Of a stretch of 21,935 nucleotides of DNA, positions 1-9,621 are shown piece by piece. The position numbers and the translations under genes are program-made. This DNA is from Smittium culicis (lineage: Eukaryota; Kickxellomycota; Harpellomycetes; Harpellales; Legeriomycetaceae), in assembly GCA_001970855.1 (NCBI GenBank), contig LSSN01000771.1, forward strand, positions 6,195 through 28,129, in the 5' to 3' direction. Under the pieces are notes generated by a model. It saw only the letters and a program-made list of their open reading frames with translations. It did no database searches and was not told the DNA's origin. Within the stretch, counting starts at the first letter, position 1, and each line of letters begins with the position of its first letter.

Positions 1-43
1 TTTTTATCTTTACACTCAACCAACAATATTCTTATTTTTTTAG
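1..43 (+). other. 3' end of an intron of the NUG1-like gene
   Basis: T-rich stretch ending in TTTTTTTTAG at 43, directly before the KKDPGIP-coding exon. The donor lies outside the window. Confidence 0.75.
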
Positions 44-1955
44 GACCTAAGAAAGATCCAGGAATCCCAAGCATGTACCCATTTAAAGAAAAGCTCCTTA
101 ACCAAATAGAACAAGTCAAAAAACAAGTAACTCATTTTTCTTCTTTCTATTCGTTCCCCTCATTTAACTAATTTCTTTTTACTAACTTTACCCTCAATTT
201 CAGAAACAAGACGAAAAACTTAACCAGAAACTAGCAAATAAAAAGAAACAATTGGAAGAAGCTTACTCTAAAGCCGGATCTATGTCTGAGCTCGCTGAAA
301 GCGCCGCAATAAGAGGCGAAGCATACGATCTAAACGAACAAACCAAACCCGTAGACGATGGATACTATCAAGGTATGGAAGTCGAAGGCGTAGCTACTGG
401 AAATAAAGATAATTCTCGCCGTGCATACTACCGCGAATTTGTCAAAGTCGTTGAAATCTCTGATGTCATTCTCCAAGTCCTTGATGCCCGTGATCCTCTA
501 GGTACTAGATCAAAACAAATAGAACAACTTATTTGTGAAAAATACAGCAAAAAACTCGTTTTACTACTCAACAAAACTGACTTGGTTCCTCGCGATAACC
601 TCGTCCAATGGCTAGCTTATCTAAGAAAAGAAAGACCAACCGTCCTATTCAAAGCAAACACTCAACAACAACGCTCAAATCTAGGTCAAAATAACTCTAG
701 CTCTTCAAGCGTTGGCGGTACTTCAACCGAATGTTTTGGCGGTGAATCTTTGCTCCAGCTCCTCAAAAATTATTGCCGCAACAGCAATCTCAAAACTGCC
801 ATCACTGTCGGCATCATCGGCTTTCCAAATGTAGGCAAGTCTTCCGTTATCAACTCCCTTAAACGAGCCCGCGTTTGCGCCGTTGGCCCTACCCCTGGAT
901 TTACTAAAGCCATTCAATTAGTAAATTTGGATAAAACCATCAGGTTACTAGACAGTCCTGGTGTTGTTTTTAACTTTGGAAACACCGGATCCAAAAAATC
1001 AGAAGCCGAACTCAACGAAATTTGCCTCCGCAACATTGTCAAAGTCGAACTTTTAAACAACCCAACTGGTCCTGCTGAAATTGTCATCAACAGATGTAAT
1101 AGCTCCAATTTAGCATCCATGTACGACGTCTTGCCTTTCTCCTCACCAAGAGAATTCTTGGTCCAGCTGGCTAAGAAATACGGTCGTTTCAGACGCGGTG
1201 GTATCCCTGACTTGGATTCTGCTGCCCGTATTATCCTCAACGACTGGAATGTTGGGAAAATTCCTTACTACACCACTGTACCTGGATCCAAACAGTCTGC
1301 CGCCAGTGCTGCTCTCGCTCAAGCTAAAAAAGTCGAAAATTCTGCTATTGTTTCTGGTTGGTCAGAAGAATTTGATTTGGCTTCTTTAGCCAGCATGGAT
1401 ACCCAAGTCCTTGAATCTAACGATACTTTTAATAAATCACTAAATATCAAGTCCAATAAAGCCATCGCTGTCTCTGAAGGCCGAGAACTTAACTTGAATA
1501 GCTATACTTTGGAAAAATCCACTTCAAAAAATCTTGATGACGGTAATGTTAGCGACTCAAACGACAGCGATGCATCTATAGAACTTGATGAAGATGACGA
1601 AATCTCAGACTCTGAAATGTCCGTTCAAGATATTGAGATTGACGAAGAGTCAGAAGATGATGAAAACGTAGTCGTTAATATTAAAACTCCAGCAGCAGCA
1701 AGCGTTAGAACCAGATCTAAAAATAAACCTACTGAAGAACAACTCGAAACAACTGCCCAGCTCAACTCGCAAACTAATAAAAACCTCAAACTAGCAGCAA
1801 AGAAGTCTGCCAAAAAACAAAAAAGGAAGCTAGCTACTCTATCCAACGATGATGACTCGATGGCTGTTGACGAAAATGCTCCATACGACTTTAACACTTA
1901 CTTCAACCAAGAAAATAACCAAAATGTAGATGATTCTAGTGATGAAGATTTGTAA
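44..1955 (+). CDS. NUG1: Nucleolar GTP-binding protein, NUG1/GRN1/GNL3L family (5' partial, spliced)
   Basis: Circularly permuted YlqF/YawG-type GTPase of the Nug1/Grn1/nucleostemin family, which acts in the nucleolus in 60S pre-ribosome assembly and export. Coding blocks are 44-126 and 204-1955, joined in phase 0. The first block encodes the family signature KKDPGIPSMYPFKEKL. Motifs appear in permuted order: G4 NKTD (570-581), then G1 GFPNVGKSS (819-845), a G2-like GPTPGFT, and G3 DSPG (951-962). The block around RRGGIPDLDSAARIILNDW (about 1193-1249) is also typical of Nug1. The C-terminal ~170 residues are Asp/Glu/Ser-rich with a Lys-rich patch, longer than in yeast Nug1 and more like GNL3L. 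The codon at 252 is TTG inside the exon, not a start. The true start and the basic N-terminus lie upstream of the window, and 44 is a splice acceptor. Family assignment is sure; the choice between Nug1 and GNL3L naming is only nomenclature. Confidence 0.93.
127..203 (+). other. Spliceosomal intron of the NUG1-like gene (77 nt)
   Basis: Donor GTAACT at 127, exact TACTAAC branch site at 180-186, acceptor TTTCAG ending at 203. It is phase 0 and joins the two coding blocks without changing frame. The branch-to-acceptor distance of about 20 nt is normal for fungi. Confidence 0.9.
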
Positions 1956-1979
1956 GAAAAGATATATATAGTAATGATA

Positions 1980-1985
1980 AATAAA
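1980..1985 (+). promoter_or_regulatory. Possible poly(A) signal of the NUG1-like gene
   Basis: AATAAA 24 nt after the TAA stop, followed by T-rich sequence. In such an A+T-rich background the hexamer can arise by chance. Confidence 0.35.
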
Positions 1986-2385
1986 TAGTAGGTCATAATT
2001 ATCAAGATCTTAAATCACTTTACTAAAGTCTTTACATTCAAAAAAAAATTCAACACTTGTCCCTATTCCATCTAGCTTTTTTTTTTTATTTTTTAATCTA
2101 CTGCCCTCTTCACTCACACACTACCTACTACAAAATACGTCCCTCTCCATTCCTTTTCCCCTTCTGAACATCAAATCCCTATTTTTCCAGTCTATTTCGA
2201 TTAATACTTTTTTTGATTTTTTAGCGAATTTACTTTAGTTCAGTTTTAACCTTTTTTTCAATTGAATAGCCTTTTATATTTACTAATAACTAAATACCCA
2301 TTTTCATTTTCATCCTAATTTAATTTTATTCTATCTTTTATTATCAATTTTTCCAAGAATTTTCCTCAATATAAATTTCAGCTAA

Positions 2386-2426
2386 CGAATAGGAACGGTT
2401 GGTGTTAAATAATGAATTCCTATTCG
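2386..2426. repeat. Inverted repeat (10-bp perfect arms) upstream of PAF1
   Basis: CGAATAGGAA at 2386-2395 is mirrored by TTCCTATTCG at 2417-2426 with a 21-nt loop. It ends about 190 bp before the PAF1 ATG, so it could be a dyad protein-binding site or a hairpin in the 5' UTR. Its function is unknown. Confidence 0.6.
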
Positions 2427-2617
2427 CTACAAATTACTTTATTTTCCTTAAATGTATTTGGTCAAGTAAAAAAAAAAACGGCTAATAAGATTTTCTTTGT
2501 TTTTCGATTTCGTTATTATCTTTTTTAGTTTTCAATATTAATATCTCTTTGTTATTGTAAGATAATATCCAAAATAAAAGTAAAAAAGTTAGATTGAATA
2601 CTTTTTTTATTACCCAA

Positions 2618-4886
2618 ATGTCGACATCAAACAAGTAAGTACAATCTTTGTCTATAAACGATATTCGAATTGTTTTATCTTATTTACATCTAACTATTTT
2701 CGTGTCCCTTCTTCTCATAAAATATTAAACTCCTTGTTTTACGCGATTTTATTAATTACATCAATATTCCCCTCTCCTCTTAATTTCTCACTAATTTTTT
2801 AAATCTGTTAATGCAAAAATCGGCGTGTTTTTTTCTGCTCCTTTTTCGTTTCTTATTGATTTGTTTATTTTATTTTTTAGGAAAGTGGGCTCGGAATTCA
2901 TTTGCCCAATTAAGTACCACAACAATTTACCCCCAATCCAGTTCCCGCCAAAATTACTACCGTGCATCATCAACGAGAGCAAAGACAGCGGCTCTAATAG
3001 TTTATCTTCTAAACAGAATTCATCGCGCTCCAGCTCGAGGTTCGATACAAAAATCGGCACTGCCCACATTCTTGACATCGAGAATAAGTACTACCAGTAC
3101 TCAGATTCTACGTTAGAAGAATGCTTGCATTATAACTTAACCATTGATTCCGACAATGGCATGCCTATGGATCTAATTAAAATGGGAATCTTTGATATTT
3201 TCGGTAAATTAACTGATTTAATCTATATTCCTTTTTTTTCAATGAGCTTTGTTTATACAAATCGCCTTCTCTAATTTTTTATAAAAGAATCTATCCTTTT
3301 TTTTTTTACCGCGAAAAATAATCTTTTTTTTTCATCCCTATTTGACCATACTCATGCAGAATCTGACGCTAATGAGGCTGCTGAAAAGGCATCAAATTCA
3401 CTAAATGAAATAGATTTATTTTTATTAAACGATTTATCAGTTCTAAACTCTGTTGGTCCTGAGCAGATCGATCTTTCTACAGGCCAATTCACAAATCTCG
3501 ATACCAAATTAACTAGAAATAGCTCAACCAACCTTACTTCAATTGTATCGCAAAAACAAGCTAGTAGCACGCTTGCACAAACAGCAAATCAAAACATAAA
3601 GAAACCTTTACCACAAAATCAAGCTTCAGAAAGCAGCGTTAAAGCTAAAGGCATTCCTTTCGCAAAACAAGAGAATCCAAACCAAACCACCAACAAGTCG
3701 GTTCTTGGAAACATCTCGGCCTCGAAAAACAGCTCAAAACTGTCCAACAAACGATCCAAGCCCGAATCTGACGATGACAGTACAGCAGGCCAAATCAGCC
3801 AGATAAGCAAAATGATGGAGGATACGTTCAAACTACTATACGACGAGCAAGTTAAAAAGGCTAAACTCGAGTCAATGGTCCACCCCTCTCTCAGCGACAA
3901 TAAGTTCATGTCCCTGAAAAAGAAAAAAGAATTAATCAAAGCTGTCGATATCATTCCCATTTTGCCCAACAAGGAATCGTGGGCTAACAAATACTCTCTA
4001 TTCAACTTTGACGAACTCCCTAACTTACCATTTACACCCGCAAATACCAATATCAAATCTGAAGACGCCAATCACCCTTTATCGCCTAATAGTAAGTCCG
4101 CCTCCTCAACATCTTGCTACGAAAATTCTGCTATCCTGAGACCCAGACAACTCGACATCTCTGCCGACTCCAAAAATAAAGACAACAAACCCTGGATCGA
4201 ATATTTCTTGCCTGAAACAAATGAAATTTACACCCAGTTCCTCAATAAAACTGCTTTGAAAAGTAAGTTGCATCATCGCCTTCAATCCCCTTTTATTCAC
4301 TTTTTAAAAAAAAAAAACCAACAATTATGCTGCTGCAAAGTTTCAAAATATCTTTTGCGAAATAATCTGATTTTACTAGTCACTTATTTTAAAAATAGAA
4401 TTAAATTCCTTATACCTTTTTTGCGTATAACAAAACTAATGCTTTTTTATATAATAAAAAATAGGCGAAGAAAACGGTTCTGAACCTGTTGATTTGAACT
4501 TTAAGCTTGTCAAAGAGTACGATATAACCACAGCTATGGACAACAGCCGCCATGACCACTACTACTTTGCGATAAAGGACAACCCAAATACCTCATCTGG
4601 CCAGACCGCCTATTACTCACAAATCCGATCCAGATTCATCCTCAAAAAACGGAAAACTGTAAGTCTTTATTCCCCCTTTACCTTTTACCACTCATCTCCC
4701 CTCCTTTTTTTGATGTAAAAATACTTTTCAACATGCAACTACATCCTTGATTGCCCTTTTTTTTTTTAGAATGCGAATGATAAAGCCGACGATCCGATGA
4801 GCGTTTCTCACATATCGGTTTTGTCGCGCGATCTTGACAAATCTGAAATTGATATGGAAGCTTCATTACTATCACAGCTCGAATAA
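2618..4886 (+). CDS. PAF1: RNA polymerase II-associated factor 1 (Paf1 complex subunit), five exons
   Basis: Core subunit of the Paf1 complex, which travels with RNA polymerase II and supports elongation, H2B ubiquitylation and H3K4 methylation in the nucleus. Exons are 2618-2634, 2881-3203, 3360-4262, 4465-4658 and 4770-4886: 1554 nt, 517 residues, open throughout once spliced. Recognisable blocks: N-terminal FICPIKYHNNLP (residues 12-23) followed by PPKLL, as in yeast Paf1 (PIKYQNSLP...PPKLL); GMPMDL (99-104), close to yeast GMPVDL; the helical block from MMEDTFKLLYDEQVKKAK (265) through IPILPNKESWANKYSLFNFDELP; EYFLPE (394-399); and C-terminal YYSQIRSRFILKKRK (464-478), the Paf1 YYNELETRVRLSKRR block. 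A Ser/Lys/Asn-rich linker at about 150-255 is lineage-specific. The start is the only ATG that joins the conserved N-terminus, through a 17-nt exon. Length is somewhat above yeast Paf1 (445). Tandem with the upstream gene and convergent with the next. Confidence 0.93.
2635..2880 (+). other. PAF1 intron 1 (246 nt)
   Basis: Consensus donor GTAAGT directly after a 17-nt first exon; acceptor TTTTTTAG at 2880. No other AG lies between about 2790 and 2880, and a CTAAT branch-like motif sits near 2789. It splits a Lys codon (AA|G). Confidence 0.85.
3204..3359 (+). other. PAF1 intron 2 (156 nt)
   Basis: Donor GTAAAT at 3204 and acceptor ATGCAG at 3359. Splicing joins G|AA to give Glu and restores the frame of the next exon. 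Reading through instead hits a stop at 3272. No strong branch consensus is visible. Confidence 0.8.
4263..4464 (+). other. PAF1 intron 3 (202 nt)
   Basis: Donor GTAAGT at 4263, branch-like ACTAAT near 4435 and acceptor AAATAG at 4464. It splits a Ser codon (A|GC) and joins the YFLPE exon to the FKLVKEYD exon. Confidence 0.87.
4659..4769 (+). other. PAF1 intron 4 (111 nt)
   Basis: Donor GTAAGT at 4659, long T tract and acceptor TTTTAG at 4769. Phase 0, directly after the conserved Lys/Arg-rich ILKKRKT end. Confidence 0.87.
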
Positions 4887-5296
4887 ACTTCAAAAAACTC
4901 TCCCCTTTTTTTTCTTGATATTCTCTGCTTTTTTTTTTCTATACACTTATAAACAAAATTTCATACTATTTCAAACAAGACCCTCTCTTCCCTCAATTTT
5001 TTTTAAAGTCCATCCCTTCCTCCACACATACACACTTCCTGAATTCTCAAATCATTAATTATTTTGTTAAGAGAAATATAAACTAATAATATCTATAAAA
5101 TTAAATATTCTATGAAATAAATTTTTTGTAGTTGGATTGTATTCCATCGCATTATCATATAAATTCTTTATAAAATAACTGAAAATAAAATAATTGTTTT
5201 TTGAGAAAATTATTAAATTCATATCTGAAAATTCAATTAGATGGGAAAAATAGCAAAAGAAACAAGTATTTTATAATATCCATACTCACTTTAAAC
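4887..5296. other. Convergent intergenic region between PAF1 and VID30
   Basis: About 410 bp of A+T-rich sequence between two stop codons that face each other. It must hold both 3' UTRs. An AATAAA at 5116-5121 could serve PAF1 but is 230 bp past the stop. I see no gene in it. Confidence 0.65.
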
Positions 5297-8242
5297 TCAG
5301 CCAAACTTTTTTTCCATTAAAATGAGGCTAGTTTTTGGTTCAAAGAATGTGTCATTTAAAGTCATTAGGCAGGTATCGGATTGTCTGTATACCATCTCTA
5401 GCGGTGAATAAATGGTTTTTCCTTCACTCTGCAAAATTTGAATGTTAGCTATTTCTGCCTCAAAAATTCTACGCTTCACATCAAATAAGTAACTCGTCTC
5501 TGGGCTTTTAGTTGGGTCCTCATAGCTCAAAACTGAGAAAATGCTTTCAAGTTTTGATTCGAACTCTATTTCGTCAGAAGACGATTGTAAGCTTAGTTCA
5601 TTGCAGGTTTTAATCAGTACTGGATTAGAGTAATACTCTGAAAGAGATTGTCCAAATAACATCATTTGTTCAGCTGCCTGTTTAGGATCGAGTAAACTTG
5701 GATTCATATACGACAAATCGCTTTCATCAAATACTTTTTCTGGGTTTGAATTTCTGAAACTCGAAGAAATTGTTGATAAATACACGCTATTAAAGGTATC
5801 TTTATATTCTTTATTATTGTAGTTTTCTTCATCAAGAGAACTGGTGCTTTCATTTCGAAAACCATTACTAATGCTGATATCAAAGCTTTCTTCGTCTATA
5901 TCCATGTCAAAGCTAGATTTTCTTAAGTGAGAAGTGTTAGATTTATTGTTTTTCTCTAGAGAGTAGTTTTCTGACCAAGGGTTATTTTCAAAATCATAAT
6001 TGTTTGCCTGTTTTTCTTTAACGTATAGGTCTTCAGTATTGATATCATCGATAACCTTCATGCAAAAATTTTGGTCAAGAAGTTTTGACGAAGGAATAGA
6101 TGTAGAATTAGAAGCTCTGGCGAGTTCAATGAAATGTTGACAGCGTAGGCTAAAAATGAAATATATATTTTTACTCATAATAGATGGGTAGTGTTGCTCG
6201 ATCAATTGTAGTGATTCTAAAATGTTTCCATTTTTGATGAGTTCACAAATTTCTTTACGTCTTGCAACCTGCTGACTTCTTTTTTTTATCAAGTTTGTGA
6301 TTTTTTCTGACTTTACCTTGTTTTCAGCGATTGTATTATCTGAAATTCTAAAATCGTGATTATTTGAAATTCCTACCGAGTTTTTTGCAAAAGACTCGGC
6401 GGAATTATTATACCCATTGTGTATTAAATATGATAAAACAAGTTCGTTTATAGCATCGGACGTAGAAAATTTGCTAGTGTTTTTTTTATTTATGACGGAG
6501 TTTAAATTAAATAGTAAGCCTTCTTTAGGACTATTGAAGCTAGAGGGCAGGTTTTTATTAGTATTCAATTGGGTGGTAGAGTCGAATTCATTCTGTGATT
6601 TGGTATTAATGTCATCATCCTGGCATTCGTTATTGATCATATCGACATCATTTGAAGTTTCAAAATTTTTGTGAGAAGTACTCAGTTTAGAATCTGTACC
6701 CTGAACCTTAACATAGTCTGATTTCGAGTTTGAGTCGGTACACTTTAATACTGAAGAGTTTGATAGTGAAGTAATATCTGTGCTTAAGACGGAGCGCCAC
6801 ATAGATAGATGATGCTCGTGAACGTATGAATCGATGTCAAAAACAAATGGAGATTTTCCAAAGTTTAAAGCAACCTCTTCACCAAGAGTACGCATTCCAA
6901 CAGATGGGTATAAAGACTTTGAAGTATCCAAGTTGGAAAATGCAACACCGAGATAAACACCATTTTTTACAAAGAAGGCTTCACGATTGATAAAATTAAC
7001 GCCACAGCCAATAATATCACCAGTTGTGAATTGTGGGCCGTACTTTTTTCCGCTACCACTACATTGGAAGCTGTTACCATCATCGCCGTGATATCCCCAT
7101 GAATCGGAGTCCCACCCAGGCAATCGATCGAGGATGACTTTAACAGTGCAGAAACCAATACCGATATAGCCATTCTTTCCTTTACTAACAATTTTGGTTT
7201 CGAAGTAAAAAATCCCGCTAGTTTGGGGCATAAAGCAGTTTGCTCTAACCATGCCTGAGTCTTTATCTTCATTTCCAGGTCCAGAATACCTTACTTGCAA
7301 GCGATCATCCATAATATTGACGTGTTTGCTGGAATCTGTTTTGCTCATGACAAATGGTAGACTTAAGGATTGTCTAAGCTCAAACTTTTCATTCATAAAT
7401 TTAATATATTCGCTTTTGGGGACGAAAATTTTATGGGCAATCATAGTTTCGTAGCAATCTATTCTTTTCAAGATTTCATGAGCGGGAGAGGGTGGAGTAG
7501 AATCGAGAGGCAAATCGTCGATTTGGGTAGCGAAATTGGAGATAAATTTTTTAATAGCAGGAAAATGACGAGTTCTGGTTTTTCCGAAAGATGTGTTTAT
7601 TAAATAAGAGGGTAGAGAGAGCTTTTCCGATAAATCAATAGATTCTGATTTATCTGAGTCAGGGAAGAGGCCTAATTCTTCTCTGTACATCTCCAAGTAT
7701 TTGGCTTTAGCGTCAGAGGCAGAAATATTAGTATCAAAACCATCATTACTAATTGATTGATTGTTACTAGGATGGTTGCCATATTCGAGGTCGATGATGT
7801 CGGAAACAAGATTACCAATAGCAGTGACAGGATCATCGTTTTCAAAATTAGCGCTTCTTTGGGAAATGAAGGGGGTATGATCGCTCCTAGGAGTTCTGTT
7901 AGCCTGAGAAAATATCCTAGAGTAGCTTATCCCGGTGGGTCTTCCTCTTCTTGCGGTTCTGGAGGCGCCCCGACCTCTGTTTCCGGATCTATTTTGGTAT
8001 AAAAAGTCTATACCTCCTTCGGTGGCTAGTTCAGTCCATCTAGTAATGTCGGAGAAGGAGCTGAAATTAGCAAAGCCAGAAGAACCGTCTTGTTGGGGAT
8101 TTTGAAGTCCAAGTTCTAGCTCAGCAAGCGACTGCTCACTGAGACCTTCAGAATCAGGATTAGGGCGACCTTGCAATGAATATATATTTATCTCCAAATT
8201 TTCATTTGAAGCATTAGAATCTGATGTAGCCTGATCCTCCAT
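5297..8242 (-). CDS. VID30: GID/CTLH ubiquitin ligase subunit Vid30/Gid1 (RanBPM/RANBP9-type SPRY-LisH-CTLH-CRA protein)
   Basis: Scaffold and substrate-receptor-binding subunit of the GID/CTLH E3 ligase, which in yeast degrades gluconeogenic enzymes and in animals is RANBP9/RANBP10. It is an uninterrupted frame of 981 residues, close to yeast Vid30 (958). Domain order: N-terminal low-complexity part with an Arg/Gly-rich patch (about 84-104); SPRY/B30.2 at about 315-473 with FYFETKI, GYIGIGF, DSWGYHGDDG, YGPQFTTGDIIGCGV and FFVKNGVYLGVAF; Ser/Asn-rich linker; LisH at about 594-626 (INELVLSYLIHNGYNNSAESF); CTLH at about 655-711 (RRKEICELIKNG...FSLRCQHFIEL); CRA in two pieces, 711-730 and about 852-960 (AAEQMMLFGQSL near 856), separated by an acidic Ser/Asn-rich insert of about 120 residues. 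The start is the only upstream ATG before stops. Convergent with PAF1. Identity is secure from the domain order; substrate specificity cannot be read. Confidence 0.94.
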   Translation of the reverse strand: MEDQATSDSNASNENLEINIYSLQGRPNPDSEGLSEQSLAELELGLQNPQQDGSSGFANFSSFSDITRWTELATEGGIDFLYQNRSGNRGRGASRTARRGRPTGISYSRIFSQANRTPRSDHTPFISQRSANFENDDPVTAIGNLVSDIIDLEYGNHPSNNQSISNDGFDTNISASDAKAKYLEMYREELGLFPDSDKSESIDLSEKLSLPSYLINTSFGKTRTRHFPAIKKFISNFATQIDDLPLDSTPPSPAHEILKRIDCYETMIAHKIFVPKSEYIKFMNEKFELRQSLSLPFVMSKTDSSKHVNIMDDRLQVRYSGPGNEDKDSGMVRANCFMPQTSGIFYFETKIVSKGKNGYIGIGFCTVKVILDRLPGWDSDSWGYHGDDGNSFQCSGSGKKYGPQFTTGDIIGCGVNFINREAFFVKNGVYLGVAFSNLDTSKSLYPSVGMRTLGEEVALNFGKSPFVFDIDSYVHEHHLSMWRSVLSTDITSLSNSSVLKCTDSNSKSDYVKVQGTDSKLSTSHKNFETSNDVDMINNECQDDDINTKSQNEFDSTTQLNTNKNLPSSFNSPKEGLLFNLNSVINKKNTSKFSTSDAINELVLSYLIHNGYNNSAESFAKNSVGISNNHDFRISDNTIAENKVKSEKITNLIKKRSQQVARRKEICELIKNGNILESLQLIEQHYPSIMSKNIYFIFSLRCQHFIELARASNSTSIPSSKLLDQNFCMKVIDDINTEDLYVKEKQANNYDFENNPWSENYSLEKNNKSNTSHLRKSSFDMDIDEESFDISISNGFRNESTSSLDEENYNNKEYKDTFNSVYLSTISSSFRNSNPEKVFDESDLSYMNPSLLDPKQAAEQMMLFGQSLSEYYSNPVLIKTCNELSLQSSSDEIEFESKLESIFSVLSYEDPTKSPETSYLFDVKRRIFEAEIANIQILQSEGKTIYSPLEMVYRQSDTCLMTLNDTFFEPKTSLILMEKKFG

Positions 8243-8994
8243 TTATAATATTAAATTGAGTAAGGTAAAATGTTTTGAAAAATAGAATTTTGTTGTGTAA
8301 GCGGTGAAATATAATTAGAGTTCCAAAGCTATAGTAGGTTGGAAGAGTGATAATATGAAGGGGGAAATTGTTTGCAGAATAATTTTAGACTGTAAATTTA
8401 TCGATTGAAAGTATAAATAGATGTAAAACTAAAGAGTAATATAATGGTAGACTATAAGCACAGGGAGTATTCTATAGAGGTACAGTTTATAATTATGGTA
8501 TTAAATCCACGACGTTGAGCAGAAATTAAAATTCAATGAACTATTTACGTTGAGAATATTTTACTCCAGTGTTGGAGTTAGTTTTGATAAAATTGAGTTG
8601 GTGCTTCTTTAGAAGAATAAAAAAACAGAATATAAATCTTAGATAGGATTACAAGGGTAATGAAGCGATATAATAAAATAGCAAAAGAAAGAAGGTTCTA
8701 CAGTGGTAATAATAAAACATGCAGTGCTTTATTTGGTTTATGCACAGGAAATTTACACTCTACCCCCTTTAAAAGCAATACTGCGGCTCACAGGCCAGAT
8801 TCATGCCTTTTATTATTTATGGGAAAGCTTTGATTTGGCCCAAATAAACGCTATTCGCCAGCCCATTTCTGCATCCTTTTTCTTGCTTTTGAACTTTGGC
8901 TTTAATGCTAATTCTGAATGTAGAATTTCTAAAACGCCAATATTTATCAAAGATATGCAGCCAAGTGACATAAAGAGCATCGGAATACACTACT
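8243..8994. other. Upstream region of VID30; no supported gene
   Basis: The VID30 promoter should lie in roughly the first few hundred bases. The stretch 8700-8990 is visibly richer in G+C than its surroundings and carries overlapping open frames on both strands (106 and 66 codons), but neither resembles a known family, and both run into the MITE end. It may be a relic of another repeat. Confidence 0.5.
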
Positions 8995-9290
8995 TTAACC
9001 CTTTCCGGGGCCAACACTCTTAAACTTTCTAAAAATCATAATTGGATATGCCAAATAAAACTTATTAGCTATTGGATTAGCTGAAATGAATATCTAATAA
9101 AATATCATTATCTTATTTTAATTTATCACTTTATCTATTGATTGGATAGTTTTGGTGGTTCAAATAAAGCCAACCGCCGCAGAAAGGGCTAATAAATAAA
9201 AAGTATCGGAATACACTATTTAAATAAATAAAAGCGCTTGAATATACTACACTAATAAATAAAAAGCGCCTGTATTTATTCAATTTATTC
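8972..9290. repeat. Degenerate tandem repeat, 31-32 bp unit, interrupted by MITE copy 1
   Basis: Units at 9199-9229 and 9230-9261 both start AAAAG and share a GAATA-ACTA core followed by AATAAAT; a partial unit starts at 9262 (AAAAGCGCCTG). Another unit starts near 8972 (AGCATCGGAATACACTAC) and is cut by the MITE at its TTTAA, resuming as TAAATA at 9193. At least three units plus a partial one can be recognised. Confidence 0.7.
8995..9192. mobile_element. piggyBac-like MITE, copy 1 (198 bp)
   Basis: Begins TTAACCCTTTCCGGGG and ends CCGCAGAAAGGGCTAA, so the ends are imperfect terminal inverted repeats starting CCCTTTC inside a TTAA / CTAA target. It shares nearly identical ends and length with the copy at 9622, including AAAAATCATAATTGGATA near the left end and AATAAAGCCAACCG near the right end. 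There is no coding capacity. A TTAA target and CCC-starting ends are typical of the piggyBac superfamily; a transposase source is not in the window. Removing it restores a 31-32 bp repeat unit at the insertion point. Confidence 0.8.
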
Positions 9291-9312
9291 TACCTATTTC
9301 GCTCTTTACTAT

Positions 9313-9407
9313 TATTCGCCAGAACTGCTCAAGCACCTGATTCTCTCTCTAAAATACAGCCAATATATTATCGCTATAATCTTAACCCCTATCACTTTAG
9401 GCGAATA
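9313..9407. repeat. Inverted repeat TATTCGCC / GGCGAATA
   Basis: TATTCGCC at 9313-9320 is mirrored by GGCGAATA at 9400-9407 with about 80 bp between. The same word (GCTATTCGCC) also occurs at 8850-8859. It may mark another small decayed element, but the arms are short. Confidence 0.35.
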
Positions 9408-9621
9408 GAATTATCATTTCTATTTTTCTAAAGCCTTCAATGAGTTAAAAGTGTTTATTCATGCCTCCAACCATTCCCCTCAAACTTAACAATAGCAACT
9501 AATAGGCTTCAGTTTGAAAAGCACAGCATAGTGATATTGCTATCTATAATTTATATTCTCATTTAATTAAACTGCAATTATCTAAATTTAACTCCAGTGA
9601 ATTTAAACCCTTCCAAATCTG

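Larger units (their letters stand above)
1956..2617. other. Intergenic region between NUG1 and PAF1, containing the PAF1 promoter
   Basis: About 660 bp of A+T-rich sequence with many T runs and no coding potential that I can support. It must hold the 3' end of the upstream gene and the promoter and 5' UTR of PAF1. The only clear structure is a 10-bp inverted repeat at 2386-2426, listed separately. Confidence 0.7.

Noticed and set aside
252..254. Start of the NUG1-like protein at 252
   Set aside because: The codon is TTG, and conserved family sequence (KKDPGIPS) is encoded upstream in a spliced exon.
8703..9023. 106-codon open frame (+) and the overlapping 66-codon frame (-)
   Set aside because: Neither resembles a known family, both cross into the terminal repeat of MITE copy 1, and their start contexts are unremarkable.
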